Notes: generated from the letters alone by a model not told the origin. A DNA stretch of 64,000 nucleotides from Diphasiastrum complanatum (GCA_029204225.1 MU832022.1:1-64000), one strand, 5' to 3'; positions 42,435 through 54,974 are shown, numbered from the stretch's first letter. Made by a program: numbers and translations.

Positions 42435-44480
42435 CTAGAGCTCTAACGGTTGTTTTGGTCGGAAATGAGCCATTTTGGTCAGACGGTCAACTGTGACCCA
42501 TATAGCGTCATTACCCTTTTGGGTTTTAGGCAGGCCTACTATAAAGTCCATGGAGATACTCTCCCATTTACCAGCTGATATTTCTAAGGGATGCAACAAC
42601 CCTCCTGCCTTTAAACGCTTTGCTTTATTTACTTGACATTTCTGGCAACTGGTTACATACTGGTGGACATCCTTTTTTATACTGGGCCAGAAAAATTGCC
42701 TACGAAGAAGCTCATAGGTCTTCTGTATGCCTGGGTGTCCCGCACTAGGATTGTCATGACATTCATATAGGACCTGCTGCCTATAATCCTCTGAATTGGG
42801 GACACATACTCTATCTCCATAAAGCAAGTACTCATCCTGAATGGAATATTGTTTCCATTTGAATCCTTGAGTCAACTGACCCTCAACCACTGGGGTTTGC
42901 TTGGGTAATATAGGCTCAAAATCCTCAACGTCATCTGACGACGTATACTCAGACTCATCATCATCCTCAACGGAAGCTGTCGTATTCTTGGATGAACTGG
43001 CACCAGCCCCGGGAACTGGTTTTGGAGTCTGTAACTGTCTGTTCTGGACTGAGTTCCAGATAGTAGAGAAGAATGCATCATGCTGGCATTTCCCTCTCAA
43101 GGACTCGAGTAACTCATTATGAATCTGAGTAAAACTCAGCTCGTTTATCATAGGCATTCTGCTAAGGGCATCTGCTATTGTATTGAATTTTCCACGTCTA
43201 TATCTGATAGACATGTCAAACTCTTGCATCAACTCTGCCCAACGAGCTTTCCGACCTCTAAGCTCAGGTTGATTGCAACTCTCACGGTCTGTCAGGACCT
43301 CAAAGTTGGCACCATACAAATAATGTCTCCAAGTCTTATGGGCATGGACTATAGAAAAGAGTTCATTTTCATAGGCATTGTACCTAGTCTGAGCTGGCTC
43401 GAGTTTTTTACTCTCGAACGCAACTGGTCGTCCACCCTGAGTTAGCACAACACCTACTGCAAAGTCACTAGCATCTGTTTCGACCACAAATGGCTGATTG
43501 GGGTCGACGACTTTTAAAACTGGTGCTATAGCTAAGGCTGTTTTGAGAGTATCAAAGCTCTCCTGCTGTGCGGACTCCCAAATGAACTCCTTTCCCTTCC
43601 CCTTAAGGAGATTTGTCATAGGAACTGCTATCTGAGCATATTCCTTGACAAATCGTCTGTAATATCCCACCAGACCAAGAAAGATCTGAAGTTCCAAAAT
43701 ATTCTGAGGTCTCAGCCAACTGAGTATGGCTTTAACCTTATTTGGGTCCATCTTAATCCCATCTGAAGAGATAATGTGACCCAAATATGCTACTTCTTCA
43801 ACAAAGAATTCACACGTGGATTGTTTAGCATAGAGCATATGCTTTCTGAGTAGTCGAAACACCTTTCTGAGGTGTTTTAGATGCTCCTTCCTCGTTTTGC
43901 TGTAAACGAGGATGTCATCTAAAAATACGACTACAAACTTACCCAAGTATGGTCTGAGGACACTGTTCATCAAGGTCATAAACGTAGCTGGAGCATTTGT
44001 GAGCCCAAATGACATCACCTTAAACTCATAATGATCGTGACGAGTCCTAAAAGCTGTTTTCGAGACATCTTTCGATTTTATACGGACTTGATGATATCCC
44101 GATCTGAGGTCTATTTTGCTGAAAAACTTAGCCCCGTCGAGTTGGTCAAACAACTCGTTTGCCCGAGGCATAGGGTATTTATTCTTAATTGTGACTTTAT
44201 TGAGGGCTTTGTAATCTACGCAAAGACGCATAGACCCCTCTTTCTTTTTCGCCAATATGACTGGTGAGGCCCATGGTGAACTACTGGTCTGAATTTGGCC
44301 TTTCCCAAGATAATCTGTTAACTGCCTGGTTATTTCTTCATCCTCTGTTCGGCTGACCCGATACAGAGGTTTAGAAACATGTGTTGTACCTAGTACTAGG
44401 TTTATTACATGATCTACCTCTCTGCTAGGTGGTAAACCATGTAGTAAATCTTCAGGAAAAACATCTTTAAATTTAGACAA
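42435..44480 (-). CDS. Gypsy F reverse transcriptase, RNase H and integrase N-terminal half
   Basis: A continuous 681-codon frame. Linker: [20 protein letters not shown]. Reverse transcriptase: [56 protein letters not shown], catalytic [23 protein letters not shown]. RNase [50 protein letters not shown]. Integrase: [19 protein letters not shown] with CQKCQ, then [20 protein letters not shown] with the first catalytic Asp. A frameshift near 42430 separates it from the rest of integrase. It is the best-preserved pol on the minus strand. Confidence 0.92.
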   Translation of the reverse strand: MSKFKDVFPEDLLHGLPPSREVDHVINLVLGTTHVSKPLYRVSRTEDEEITRQLTDYLGKGQIQTSSSPWASPVILAKKKEGSMRLCVDYKALNKVTIKNKYPMPRANELFDQLDGAKFFSKIDLRSGYHQVRIKSKDVSKTAFRTRHDHYEFKVMSFGLTNAPATFMTLMNSVLRPYLGKFVVVFLDDILVYSKTRKEHLKHLRKVFRLLRKHMLYAKQSTCEFFVEEVAYLGHIISSDGIKMDPNKVKAILSWLRPQNILELQIFLGLVGYYRRFVKEYAQIAVPMTNLLKGKGKEFIWESAQQESFDTLKTALAIAPVLKVVDPNQPFVVETDASDFAVGVVLTQGGRPVAFESKKLEPAQTRYNAYENELFSIVHAHKTWRHYLYGANFEVLTDRESCNQPELRGRKARWAELMQEFDMSIRYRRGKFNTIADALSRMPMINELSFTQIHNELLESLRGKCQHDAFFSTIWNSVQNRQLQTPKPVPGAGASSSKNTTASVEDDDESEYTSSDDVEDFEPILPKQTPVVEGQLTQGFKWKQYSIQDEYLLYGDRVCVPNSEDYRQQVLYECHDNPSAGHPGIQKTYELLRRQFFWPSIKKDVHQYVTSCQKCQVNKAKRLKAGGLLHPLEISAGKWESISMDFIVGLPKTQKGNDAIWVTVDRLTKMAHFRPKQPLEL

Positions 44481-45360
44481 TCAAATTTCTAATTACTGAT
44501 TTTCTGCTGAATAGAACTGGAAATAGAAACTTTAGGAATAAACTGAAAGTCACATAAGAATACCTGATGGTCTTTGTCTCCGATTAGCTGATAGAGCTCT
44601 GAATTGCAGACCATAGGACTGTTGGGAACATCATGCTCCCCATGCAACTGGATCTCTCGGCCTTTATGCCGAGGGTGTTCTCCTGATAGTTTCTGTGGAG
44701 GGAAGGTCCTAAACTGTAGAGCCAATCTCTCTCGAGAACAATATCTGTACAATCCAGGTGCATTATCTGAAAGTTTATTTCATCTGGTACCCCTAAATAC
44801 CAAGATTCAAATCACTTACCATAGTTTCCCATATTTTTTTATCTTCACCCTTGGCTAATGAAACTATGTACCTATGCTGACTAGGTACTTATGGTAGTTT
44901 AAGCTTTTTTAACCAGGGTGTAGTTGATGAAATTATGGGTTGCCCCATCATCAACCATAACTCTTACTGACTGGTTACCAACTTTCCCATGCATACGTAC
45001 TAGGTCATGCGGCCCAAAGCTGAAGGGTCTCGCTAGCATTGCAGAGGTTAGCTGACAACAATGTTCATGATCTTCATGATACACTTTGATCTCGGAAGCT
45101 GCCGAGTCACTGGGGAAACATACAGTCTGAACAAGATGAACTTGTTTTTTATCTTTCTTATCTTTTTTAGTGAAAGGCCCCTTGGGACATTGTCTAACTG
45201 TGTGTCCCTTGCCCATACACACAAAGCACAAACGTTCTTGTTTGGCTTTCTCAAAATCATCTGGTTTTAAGGGCTGTATGAGTGAAGGGCGTTTCTGAGG
45301 AGCTTCACCTTTAAATTTATCTTCTTTCTTTCTTTTTAAAAATTTCTTTTTAAATTGAAG
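44481..45360 (-). pseudogene. Gypsy F gag knuckle and protease
   Basis: From 45360 leftward: a Lys-rich gag end, the knuckle CFVCMGKGHTVRQC, a linker, then FGPHDLVRMHGKVGNQSVRV and the protease motif VMVDDGATHNFIN. After stops, words such as IVLERDWLYSLGPSL show the protease C-terminus. The active-site triplet reads DDG where the usual form is DSG or DTG; Gypsy G in this window has the same DDG. Confidence 0.8.
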
Positions 45361-46082
45361 CGGAGCAAAAAGTCACCACCCTTCAAGCCACTGTGAACTA
45401 GACAATCACAACAGAAGAAGAAGACGTATTGGTCGCCCAAAGACTTCAGAAGAAGCGGGCCAAGTATTACAAAGAGCCTTCAGTGCAGTCAATTCAATTC
45501 TTAAAGGACCATCAAGCTAGTCATGGAGGTGCTCTTGCCACAAGATACAGAGGTGGCAACTCTGCGTGTCACATTACAAGAAGAAGAGCAGTTTCTACAT
45601 GATGCTTAGGAAGAGCTAAAGGTGCTAAAGAAATAGTTCAATGTCATTCTAGAGTTTTCTACTACTCTAGATGGTAATATCCCTCTTATTTTTCATTATT
45701 TGATTAGACTAGCTTTTTTATTAATTTTTTTTTGCCATTCTCGGATTTTTCCCTTTCTAATTCTGACATTCTTCAGTGTTATCAACTTGCTTCATAGTCA
45801 AATAAAAACATCCTTATTTTTGTTGTCCTTACCAGTTTCATGCAGGTTTAGGACTTTGGCTACTTTTGTGATATTTTTGGGAGTCCTCTACTTCATTTTC
45901 AACCTCTATGCCATTATTAATTTCTCTCAAGATCGACACATCCACTTGGAGCTAGATCATATGCAAGTTCCCCCCGTCTCCATTAGTTTGTGATTTTTTA
46001 GTATTTAGCATGCTTACATTATTGTTTTAAATAGTCATTATGCTTGCTAGCCGGTGGAGGACTTTGTTTTTCTGCAGGGGAG
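45361..46082 (+). pseudogene. Interior remnant of a plus-strand LTR element
   Basis: Plus-strand pieces at 45370-45650 are Glu/Lys/Gln-rich (TTEEEDVLVAQRLQKKRAKY, then ATRYRGGNSACHITRRR) with stops, followed by T-rich DNA and a polypurine tract before the LTR at 46083. No pol word is present. It may be the 3' part of a non-autonomous member of the Gypsy H LTR family. Confidence 0.4.
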
Positions 46083-46519
46083 AGTTATGGACTTGGGCCC
46101 TTTTTATTCATATACTGGCCTTGGGCCCTATTTGGTCATATTTTAGGACTTGGTCACATTGATTTGGAGTGGGGGTTCTCCTATTGGGAGGGCGCACTAT
46201 TTTCCCTCCAAAACCTATTCCCTCCCTTTTTTTTGAATCCTCTATTTGATCCGGGTTTTTTGGCCAAATTTTGAGATTTTCTGGGAACTAATCTTCGCAG
46301 GCTGGTATGTGCTTGGATCTGAGTCAGATCCACTTGCTTACCAAGCTGCAAAAGTTACTTCCCAAGGAAACTCAAAAATTTGCTGTTTGAGAAGGGAGAG
46401 AGTATATATAAGGCAACATTGTATTCCTTTATTCAGTTGATGATGATTGCTCCTCTTTAGCCTCCTTAAGCATTCTCTCTTCATGCTTTCTAGCTTAAGT
46501 TCTGCTTTCTAGCATAACT
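46083..46519 (+). repeat. LTR of the Gypsy H family (437 bp)
   Basis: It runs from AGTTATG to CATAACT with the same ends, GGACTTGGGCCC-type words and 3' region (CTTTAGCCTCCTTAAGC, CTTTCTAG) as 34406-34861. It is preceded by GCAGGGGAG, so it is a 3' LTR. Confidence 0.8.
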
Positions 46520-46574
46520 AATGAATCTTAGCTTGTAACTGAGGAGCCATTTTTATTCATTAACTTGACTATTG

Positions 46575-46611
46575 GGCCTTTTTGCGACATTAAAAGTCCC
46601 GCAAAAAGGCC
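46575..46611. repeat. 12-bp perfect inverted repeat
   Basis: GGCCTTTTTGCG (46575-46586) and CGCAAAAAGGCC (46600-46611) with a 13-base spacer could form a strong hairpin. Confidence 0.85.
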
Positions 46612-47427
46612 TAAAGTCCTTTTATTAACTTTTAACTAATCAAATAACTATGTGATCATCGGGTTGGACTCACACACGCAGGGTGTCAAATCTCTCTCAC
46701 TTATTAACTGTGGTTAGGGTTGCCTTGGTATCCGCAAGCCCTCCAACACAATGTGCAGTAAGTTGAGGGGAAACATTGAAGCAAATGATTGTTCATAATT
46801 TTCTTATCACACAACACATGGAGAGTCTTCATACTTTGTTCCAAAAACAAATTTTTTCTTTCACCTAGATGAATATTTTGATGTCTTTAATAATGTACGT
46901 GCACACGAGCACTCGAGATAATGTTTGAGAAAGCCGACAAAGTATAAGAATGAAATTGACATCTTTTCTTAAAAATTGACATCATAAATTTTTTTGACAA
47001 TTTTGCATCTAAGCAAATAAACCCTTGTATGATTAACAATTCTTAAAAACAATAAACTTCAAAACAAGGAAGTCTTTTTTCGATAATAACTCAATTTTTT
47101 TTTTCTCAAACATTGGCCATTGGGGTTGCAATTGTCCTTCCTATGTGGGCAAGAGTCATATGGTCCACCGTCTCAAGATATTACGGGTTGTCATTGCCGG
47201 ATGGCGAGTATTGATTGTTTAGAGCTCAAGACCTTTCAAGACTCTTTCATGGAGTGGTGACTCTTCCCTCTATACTATATAGCCTTGGGGCATTCACTCA
47301 TTATTAGTTAATTCAGGATGATTAATAAATAACTTATGCTGCTGCTTGTTGCCATATCCATTATCTCGGTACGCTTGCTTGATTGCTTGCTTTCTTGCTT
47401 TGCGAAGTGCAGGTAGGAGGTGGGGGC
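46612..47427 (+). promoter_or_regulatory. Upstream region of the host gene
   Basis: No transposon coding is seen. CTATATAG at about 47275-47282 lies 146 bp before the ATG and could be a TATA box. A possible 5' untranslated stretch with repeated GCTTGCTTGATTGCTTGC words lies at 47370-47400. Confidence 0.3.
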
Positions 47428-49935
47428 ATGGCGGATGAAGAGATGGCGCATCAACCCCGGGCTGCCGGTGCGGAGCTTCCCAAAGACTCGTCGTCGTCGT
47501 CGTGGGTGGGGATGGGCTGGGGCAGATGGGCTACCCCCAAATTGTCTTTGCTGTCAGATCTGCAAATGGCTGCGGAGGAGATCACCAGAAAGGTAAGTTC
47601 GTGCTTCTACTTAAAGCAAGCAATACAAACATAATTCTAACATGCTTTCAAATCTTCAAAAGATGATCAATTCTTGTTGGGTAGGAATCAGATATATAGC
47701 CAAGACCATCTTAGAGCATCTTTCCATGCTCAACCTTTCACCTGGGAAGATGACCTAAATCAGAAGCTCAGACAAGGGTCAAAGAACGGTTGAGCGAGTT
47801 TGCTTAAAACTCAGAAATCAGGTGCTGGAGAGAATGGGTGAACCTGTTTAGCCAGGAAATGGTCATGCTGCGTCCGGGTGAACGGGCCACATGGAAAGAG
47901 CCGCTTACTCGCTGGGGAGGGGGGATATAGGGTACGACTCTGACATAGGGGTATCTAAATTTGTTTTGAAAAAAAATTCATGAAGTCTGGATACGAAAAT
48001 TCAAAAAGTGAAGTGTGTAAGTGGCGTTAACTAATAATGTTTCAAATATATAGGAAAAATTTCTGAAGTGAAACCCTGCAATTTTACATCAAGAAAATTT
48101 TCCACATACTGATGAGACAAAGCCTGAAGAAACCATCAATGGTTTTACAACTTAATATCTTTTGTCACAAAGAATGTAGTTAGACCTGCTTGAGGCATCT
48201 AGACTTACGATTCAGCATTTAAGTTAGAAATCATAGTCCACTTGTGTTGGTTTTTTTATTTAGATGTATGAAAGCTTATGTATTTATCCATGTCCCTTGC
48301 ACTACTCAGCTAGGTCTAAATGTCATCTTGCTTGATCTTTGGGACCCACGCTTTGCTGTCACTTAGCAGATCTTTTTGGACTAATTTTCTGCCATTCATG
48401 CTGTTTGTAAGCCAAGATCACAAGCCTGGTTGGCATTAAGAAAATGCCACACTACTATTGACATTGATGAAGTGATTAGGGATGTCGTACCGACATGCTG
48501 CACGATGAAGTTGATGATCCAAGACTTTGTAGGTGGGGTAGGCTTACGATTGCATACCTTTATGTGTGTACCCTAGATTTAGCTTCTATGTGTAGAACAA
48601 TCATCAACATTGTTGCTATTGGCCTTGTCGTTTATGGGGATGCACGTTTCTCCAATTTTTTCATGGGCAGATGAGTTTTTCATTTCTATGTTATAAATTT
48701 AGTGCGACTCCAAAAGTGTCAGGCACATATGCTCGTGAAACATGTTTCATTTAAAGTCTTTGGCACACACACATCCTTTTTTCCCCAAGATGTTTTCATA
48801 TTTTTTGGTAATCAATGATCAGCAAGAGGATGATGCATAAGGCATCTGGAATCTGGATTCTGTGATTTAGAGTCTAGACACTTATTCTAATATCTATGGG
48901 TAATGATATTGATGTGACTGCTGACAAGAAGAGCATACTGCACACTACATACTACATAGCCTTCAATCATCACTAGTAAAGTTGGAACTTGGTCAAATAA
49001 AGCTCAATAGTAAAGCAAGTTCTTTGTATTTCAACGTTGGCAAAGCCATAGATGAAAGTTCAGCTGTGAGCAAGTAAAGTTCTCCTATAAAAAGTGTCTG
49101 AAAAGTTTAGTAGATTTATTGATGAAAGTGGCCATCTGACCTTATGCAAACATGTTGAGAATCCATTTTTTTTTCCTTGAGAAATTAAATAGAATGCTAG
49201 CGATATACACAGATTGTTTATGCAAGGCAAGAAACAAAGGTTCTAGAAACACTTAGAACGAACTGTAAAGTGCAGAAGGAAATAAGCAAAATACATTAAA
49301 ATTTAACTTCTCCAAAATTTAGCTTATGGAAGCATTAGAAATGCAGGTTCTAGCTGGCTTTGGATCACGTGGCTTGCAGATTGATGGCCTTCAGCAAAAA
49401 CTTGAAATTTTTGGCTCGAATAGGTGAAAAGTAGCCTCCAATCGGATGTGATTTCCGCAAAATCTGAATTACAACCAAACTGAAGGTGCTACTATAGTAG
49501 GTCGGCCTCCTCTCAAGATCTCTCACACAAAATTTCAGTCAAAACGTAGTAAAAATGAAGAAGTTATGAGGCTGCAATTCCGAAAGGTAAAAAAAAGCTT
49601 AAAATATGGATTTTTGGCCCAAATCAAAGATTTTTCAGTTATTTTGTGGCTGAAGGCCTGTAGGGCAGCGGCTTAGTACTAGTAGTGGGTTGTAAAAATT
49701 TCATGGGGACCCGCCAACCCTATTAGGAGTTATGAACATTTTTGTATTTTTGCCTTCCTAGGTAGAGGTAAGTCTGATTGTAAAAAATTAGGATTTTCAC
49801 CTCGTAAAATCAGAATGATCAGATCTATAATGCTGCCTCTCACAACCACAATGGATCTACAACTCTTCCCTCCAAAAATCCCCCAAGAAAGAAGAGGAAA
49901 ATAGTGTTTTTTCTCACTTTATCTCTTTAAAACAA

Positions 49936-49976
<41 letters not shown>

Positions 49977-52900
49977 GAACGAGGCTCTCTCTCTCTAGAA
50001 CGTGTTTTACCTTGAGCTCTGATACCAAAAGTTTCCTCACAGTAGCTTGCTATCAAGACATGATGCTTCCAGGGTATCCCTCGTGAGGATATGATATGTC
50101 AAATATGTTCCTTTAGGGACATTGAGTCTAAGGAGCATTTCATTTTCAGATGTTTTGCTTACTATGAGATTCGTGGGAGATATCACTGTCTTTTTAGAGA
50201 CCCACGCACTTTATGTTCTCTCATCGCCTATGGAGATCCTAGATGTGTTCCCCTTGTGCTACGAGAGATTTCCTTACTATGGGAAGATTTGTGCCAACAT
50301 TTGCAGTTTGAGCATCAATACCCACGGCCTTAAATTACAAACTTTTTTTTATAGGAGAAGATGGTGGGCAGATGTTAGAGTCAGATCATGAGGACGTCAT
50401 TCATAGATATCAACGTCAGGGTATAGCACAATATCCTCCTATGACTAGAGCTCTAGGTGTATCATGAGTGCAAAACAATTGGAGATCCCATACTAGCCAA
50501 TGCTTGCACTAGCTACGGAGACATGGATGATACCCCCCTAAACCCTAAACCATGAAAGAACTAGCTTGCAATGAGACGCTAGAAGGCACATAATACAAAA
50601 GCAATAGAAGCCATTGATAAAGTGAAGTGCCTAAAATTGATGTCCATATCCTATTTTGGGTTCAAAATACAAAAAACGTGCAGAAAAAAAAAAACACAAA
50701 CTCCTAATAACTATTTTGTAGTTGTTAAAAGAAAATCGTTTTGTGCATACAGACACAACGTTTTGATTCTTTTGGATTGGAAGAGTTATCTATGGACATT
50801 GTTCTCATTGTTGTCAAAAAATATCAAAGAGATGACTTCGACCAAAGATGAAGAATTAACGTTTGTGTAATTAGGGTTCTCACAAGACGGTCTCATAAAA
50901 GTAGCATATCCTTGAGCGATTGGATGCACAGAATTCAATGACCCATACAAAATGTAGACTTGACTATTGTAGAGAGAAGTAGAGCCAAGAAACAAAATTC
51001 AGGGTTTTCTCCCCAAAGCAAACAAGACTAAAAACGATGAAAATTGGCACCCAACTCGGTTGCCAGGAAAGTGTTTGGTACCATATTACAAATCACATCT
51101 CGAATATTGACATCAATTGAAAAAGAGAGCCTTTAGGTCCTATTTGTACTGATTCGAAGCTAGGGCTTATGCTAAAATTACCAAAATAAGAGCCAATGAA
51201 TTCAAATATTCCCTCCAAAATGAGTGTGCCCCATTCAAAGTCATGTAAAGAGTATATACAACTAACTTAATTATTAGGCCCGATAGTAGTTAATTGGTGC
51301 TAAATATATTTGTGAGTCTCAATGTATGGAGATATATGTATGAAATATGTGTGCCCATAACAGTGGGATGGTCATAGATTATGAAGAACATTAATAGTTT
51401 CTTTCCTCAGCTTGGTTGCCAAAGAATTTCTAGAAATGTAAGATAATCAAGTGACTTTTGGTTGAAAGTTATGGAATTATTGAGCGTATGCATTCAAGTC
51501 TTTTACATTGAAAGGATAGAATATATATGCTAGCTCATTGTGGAGGGATATGTCGGCATTTTTTGCCTATTCCGAATAATTTGAATCTGATGTGCCATTA
51601 CTTAAAACAAAAGATCAGCACATGTTAGATCAAGTGACCTTAAGAATTTGCGTAGCATGGAGCCAAGGAAGTTTGCGGTAGCCACTTCAGAAAGCTTGAA
51701 CGTCTTGTTTTACACAAATCTCAAAAAACTTAATCTTTGGAAAGAGGATCCGGGTTTAAAAATGCAAGCAGTAAAGTGAATTTGATGTTAAAGGATCGCT
51801 CGTGCAAGTTGTTGCAAAGAGGTGCTTTTTTGTTTATAGTGTATCAAGAAACATGTAGTACATGGAGGATGGAACAGATCTCCTGGAAAGTAACATCTGG
51901 ATCAATTTTTCTCGGAGGGTAACCTAACATATTGGGATAATTTAGTCTCAACTATGAGATGAACATTTTGTTGGGAAAATATGTGTAAGCTATTTTTTAA
52001 CAACCAAATTATCTACTATGAGATCAGAAGGAACAGCCATGGTTATAGTTGTTCTTTTTTTCGTTTGCAACTTGCAAGTATACAAAATTGGTTGGAAGGC
52101 TGGGATACGACTTGCATGTAATATTTCTTAATGTATCCTTCCTGGTCATGTTGGAACTTGGAAACACGAAGGGGGTAAAGGAAGTCTGAGCTGACGAGTA
52201 TTCTGACTTTAGATTTCTATGATGTTTTTTATAACGTCTTTGCAGGGCTCATTGTTACCTTCCTGACCTCATTTAGGTCCATGGGTCCATGATAAATGGC
52301 CAAATGAACTGTAGTTGCATCTAGATTTTACCCCTTAGGCAACTTTCGTAATATTGGAGTTTTGATGCAAATAAAATCTGCAACTTCATGAGCTATTTGG
52401 TTGCAGGCAATGGAAGCTGCCAAAGGAGCTGCCAGAGGTGTTACAGAATCACCTGGTTCGGAAGAAAATTCTAATAGTGAGGGACCCACACAAGAAGCCA
52501 ACGATGCACCTAGTGTTGCTACAGGAGAGGTGCCAGTTTCATTGGATGCAGCAAAGAATGCTACAAATCTAGACGAGAAAATGCGTGAAGCTACGCTTAA
52601 AATTTTTGAAGATGCCAGCAAAGATTCCTTTCTTGGGCATGTATGTGTTCATTATTAAGCTTCTAAACCTTTAACAATGTTGCATGAGTGTTATCTCTTC
52701 TTTGCTCTAGGTGTAGGAGTGATCAATGTGCACCATGAAGTCTACACCATTTCACTTATTATAAAGCATGTTGTCTCTTTGTCACCATGCTCACTACTAT
52801 GATCACGAATGAATGTAAGAAATTTATGGCCTAGATAGTATAAGAGATTAAAACATGTGGTTATCCTTTTTGAGAAGAACATGACAAGTCCGTGATGAAA

Positions 52901-53298
52901 TGATAATACTATTCTTTGCCTGCTGTTAACTCGTCCGAACTGATAGTTGGTACAATCCATTTTTGTAAAATGCAGGGATTGAAAATATTGGACAATTCAG
53001 TCGAAAGTCTAGCATCTGGAGCTTGGCAGGCTCTTGGAACTGCTTGGAAAGGAAGCGTCAGTTTCGCTCAGAAGTACTAGGGCCCTATGCAAGAAAGTTG
53101 TATTTCATCAGCTACTTTGTTGTGATACTCAAGGTCATGGTTTTCATGTATTGTTGAAGTGTATATTGACGTGTTTTTAATTTTTATGATCATATTTTTG
53201 TTTCCAGGTTAGAGAACTCAGCAGAGAATTTCGCAGGAACTATGCAAACTGGTGATTTGACAGCAAAGGCTACTGCTTTTGCTCCAACTTTAATAGAG
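47428..53298 (+). CDS. Host gene, FAM114/DUF719-like, exons 1-4
   Basis: Four exons with GT-AG borders and matching phases give 196 codons. Exon 1 is 47428-47592 (55 codons, donor GTAAGT). Exon 2 is 52407-52640 (78 codons, donor GTATGT). Exon 3 is 52976-53073 (donor GTACTA, splitting a Lys codon). Exon 4 is 53208-53298. Protein words: a Ser-rich start, GMGWGRWATPKLSLLSDLQ, AMEAAKGAARG, an acidic linker, KIFEDASKDSFLGH, LDNSVESLASGAWQALGTAW, AQKLENSAENFAG. I recall this pattern from plant FAM114 (DUF719)-type proteins of uncertain function; that name is from memory. Intron 1 is 4,814 bp, introns 2 and 3 are 335 and 134 bp, and intron 4 is at least 10.7 kb. Later exons are not in the window or not recognised. 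Confidence 0.75.
49330..50027 (-). mobile_element. Retrotransposon leader with primer-binding site, in intron 1
   Basis: The minus strand at 50016-50027 reads TGGTATCAGAGC, followed leftward by about 700 bp of leader-like non-coding DNA containing a CT tract (49938-49973). No LTR could be defined to the right and no gag to the left, so it is a truncated piece. Confidence 0.5.
50091..50333 (+). pseudogene. LINE-type C-terminal zinc motif fragment, in intron 1
   Basis: An 80-codon frame reads CQICSFRDIESKEHFIFRC, then AYYEIRGRYHCLFRDP. The CX2C...EHxxxxC pattern resembles the zinc-binding tail of plant LINE reverse transcriptases. No reverse transcriptase domain precedes it. The assignment is tentative. 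Confidence 0.35.
50340..52406. other. Remainder of host intron 1
   Basis: AT-rich DNA with only short unconvincing frames. It ends in the acceptor TTTGGTTGCAG at 52406. Confidence 0.5.
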
Positions 53299-54000
53299 GT
53301 GGTCTGTCTTTGAATTTCCAAGATTATGTGATCTGATGCTTCAAGTCAAGATATTAAGAGAATCTAAAAGCTACCTTGCTGATGCATGATTGCAATATCT
53401 TAAACTTAAAACATGTGCTTTACATTTTTCATGCGTAGCCAATTGGATTTAGCTATTACTTTGTGCAGAGCAATATATTTTTCTTCATGGTGCTTTCTGT
53501 CAATAAAATTACTCACCCTCTAGAGTATGATTTTACCTACCATAGGTTTCAGATCTATATCCAAACCAGGACATATTTAGAACTTTCAGAAGTACAATAA
53601 ATGGAAAATAGAATGATCTTTGATGTCGTCTTTGAATAGGAAAATAATGCATAGTATTGCAATAGAGAACAACACTAAGTGGGGTAGGACTTTGTTGTTT
53701 TGACCAAAGTATCAGAATCAGATGTGGAAAAATTTCAAGAGAATTCATGGAAGGGGCAGTTGTCATTACTAATAATGTGACAACAGAGACTTTACGTGTC
53801 ATGTGCCAACCTTACCATTAAAAGATCTAATCCATTCATAAACATCAAATTACAATGAAAATACAAGAAATCAAGAAAACTGGTCAAAAATCAAGAAGAT
53901 AAATAAAGATAGCAAAACTTCACCAAAATAGGCAAAGTAAAGTATCATTATTCATGATTAATGATCATTCACAAGATAGGGCCTGTTGGTAGAGCATGAT

Positions 54001-54710
54001 CTAAGCTCTCATGTGATTGTAGGCACATGAACCACCATTCCCATCAAGAAAGCTCTCAAAAGAGAAGCTCCAAGATCTCTTAAAACTTGTTTCCACCTTT
54101 AGCTTCTGCAACATACTAGAGTTAATAAAAGTGTGCGTGGAACCATCATCAAATAAAACTTTTACAGCTTGGCTACCAACAACCCCCTTTATCCGAAAGA
54201 GGTCGTGAGGACCAAAAACAACTGTATTAAAACAACAATGCTCACGCATAGAATTACCAGCAAAGGAAAGATCAATACAAGATATGCTAGAGTTACCTGG
54301 CGTCTTAGCCTTCCTTATCTTCGGACATTTCTTCGCAACATGACCTGGTTCCATGTAGTTGAAGCATAGATTGTTGCTTCTTGCTTTCATAAAGGTTTTC
54401 TGATCCATAGTAGATCTTTTCTTCGATTTACTAGAACCAAAAGGAGCTTCCCTCGCCTTATCCTTCCCTTTCTTTGGAAAGAAAGGCTTCTTACCCTTTA
54501 CATTGAGTAAGACACCTTGGCCACTATACGAGTATCATTGTATATTCTGGCAAAGCGAACTGCATCATCGAGGGTAAGATTCTGGTTCCTCCTAACCTCT
54601 AGCTGATAGTCTCTCGGTAAACCAAGAATAAAATGCAATTTCACAAGTAGAGGGTCTATCCTGGTTGCAAAACGAGAATAAACCTCTTGAAACTTTTGTA
54701 AGTACCGATT
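54001..54710 (-). pseudogene. Gypsy G gag and protease fragment, in intron 4
   Basis: From 54710 leftward: gag end (YLQKFQEVYSRFATRIDPLL, HFILGLPRDYQLEVRRNQNL, LDDAVRFARIYND), a Lys-rich stretch, a knuckle LCFNYMEPGHVAKKC in which the second Cys is Tyr, then VVFGPHDLFRIKGVVGSQAV and the protease motif LFDDGSTHTFIN. It stops at 54001 without pol. The layout parallels Gypsy F (FGPHDLVRMHGKVGNQ), so the two are related. Confidence 0.8.
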
Positions 54711-54850
54711 TAGGGGTCGGTTCCCCATAGTGTTTCCTCGAAACACGTTTCGAACGCTGAAACGCGTTCGAAATAGGATGTACGAAACGACCCCGTTTCG
54801 AAACGACATTTCATTGTTCGAAACGACTGTTGAAAAAACGCAAATTTTTT
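54711..54850. repeat. CGAAAC/GTTTCG palindrome cluster
   Basis: TAGGGGTCGG at 54711 begins right where the gag fragment ends. It is followed by many CGAAACG, CGTTTCG and CGTTCGAA words in both orientations. This may be the terminal region of the hAT element that follows. Confidence 0.45.
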
Positions 54851-54909
54851 TGCGATACAGCGCGGGCCCGAGGGGTGTCTGTTTTCACTTTTTGGCACGA
54901 TATAGAAGC

Positions 54910-54911
<2 letters not shown>

Positions 54912-54972
<61 letters not shown>
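54912..54972. repeat. (GA)n microsatellite
   Basis: About 60 bp of pure GA repeat, leading into irregular GTGTGT and GAGAGA stretches up to about 55440. Confidence 0.95.

Positions 54973-54974
<2 letters not shown>

Larger units (their letters stand above)
41129..45360 (-). mobile_element. Gypsy F chromovirus, 5' truncated
   Basis: Minus-strand order from 45360: gag knuckle, protease, reverse transcriptase, RNase H, integrase, chromodomain, polypurine tract, 3' LTR. The gag N-terminus, leader, primer-binding site and 5' LTR are missing because the sequence changes at about 45360. Its LTR family is the one at 24078 and 37186. Confidence 0.87.

Noticed and set aside
46083-46519. Interpretation as a solo LTR
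   Set aside because: It is preceded by a polypurine tract and interior-like sequence, so it is the 3' LTR of a truncated element.
53074-53082. Stop codon TAG after exon 3 of the host gene
   Set aside because: It lies just inside the intron. The donor GTACTA at 53074 and the acceptor at 53207 restore the frame into LENSAEN.
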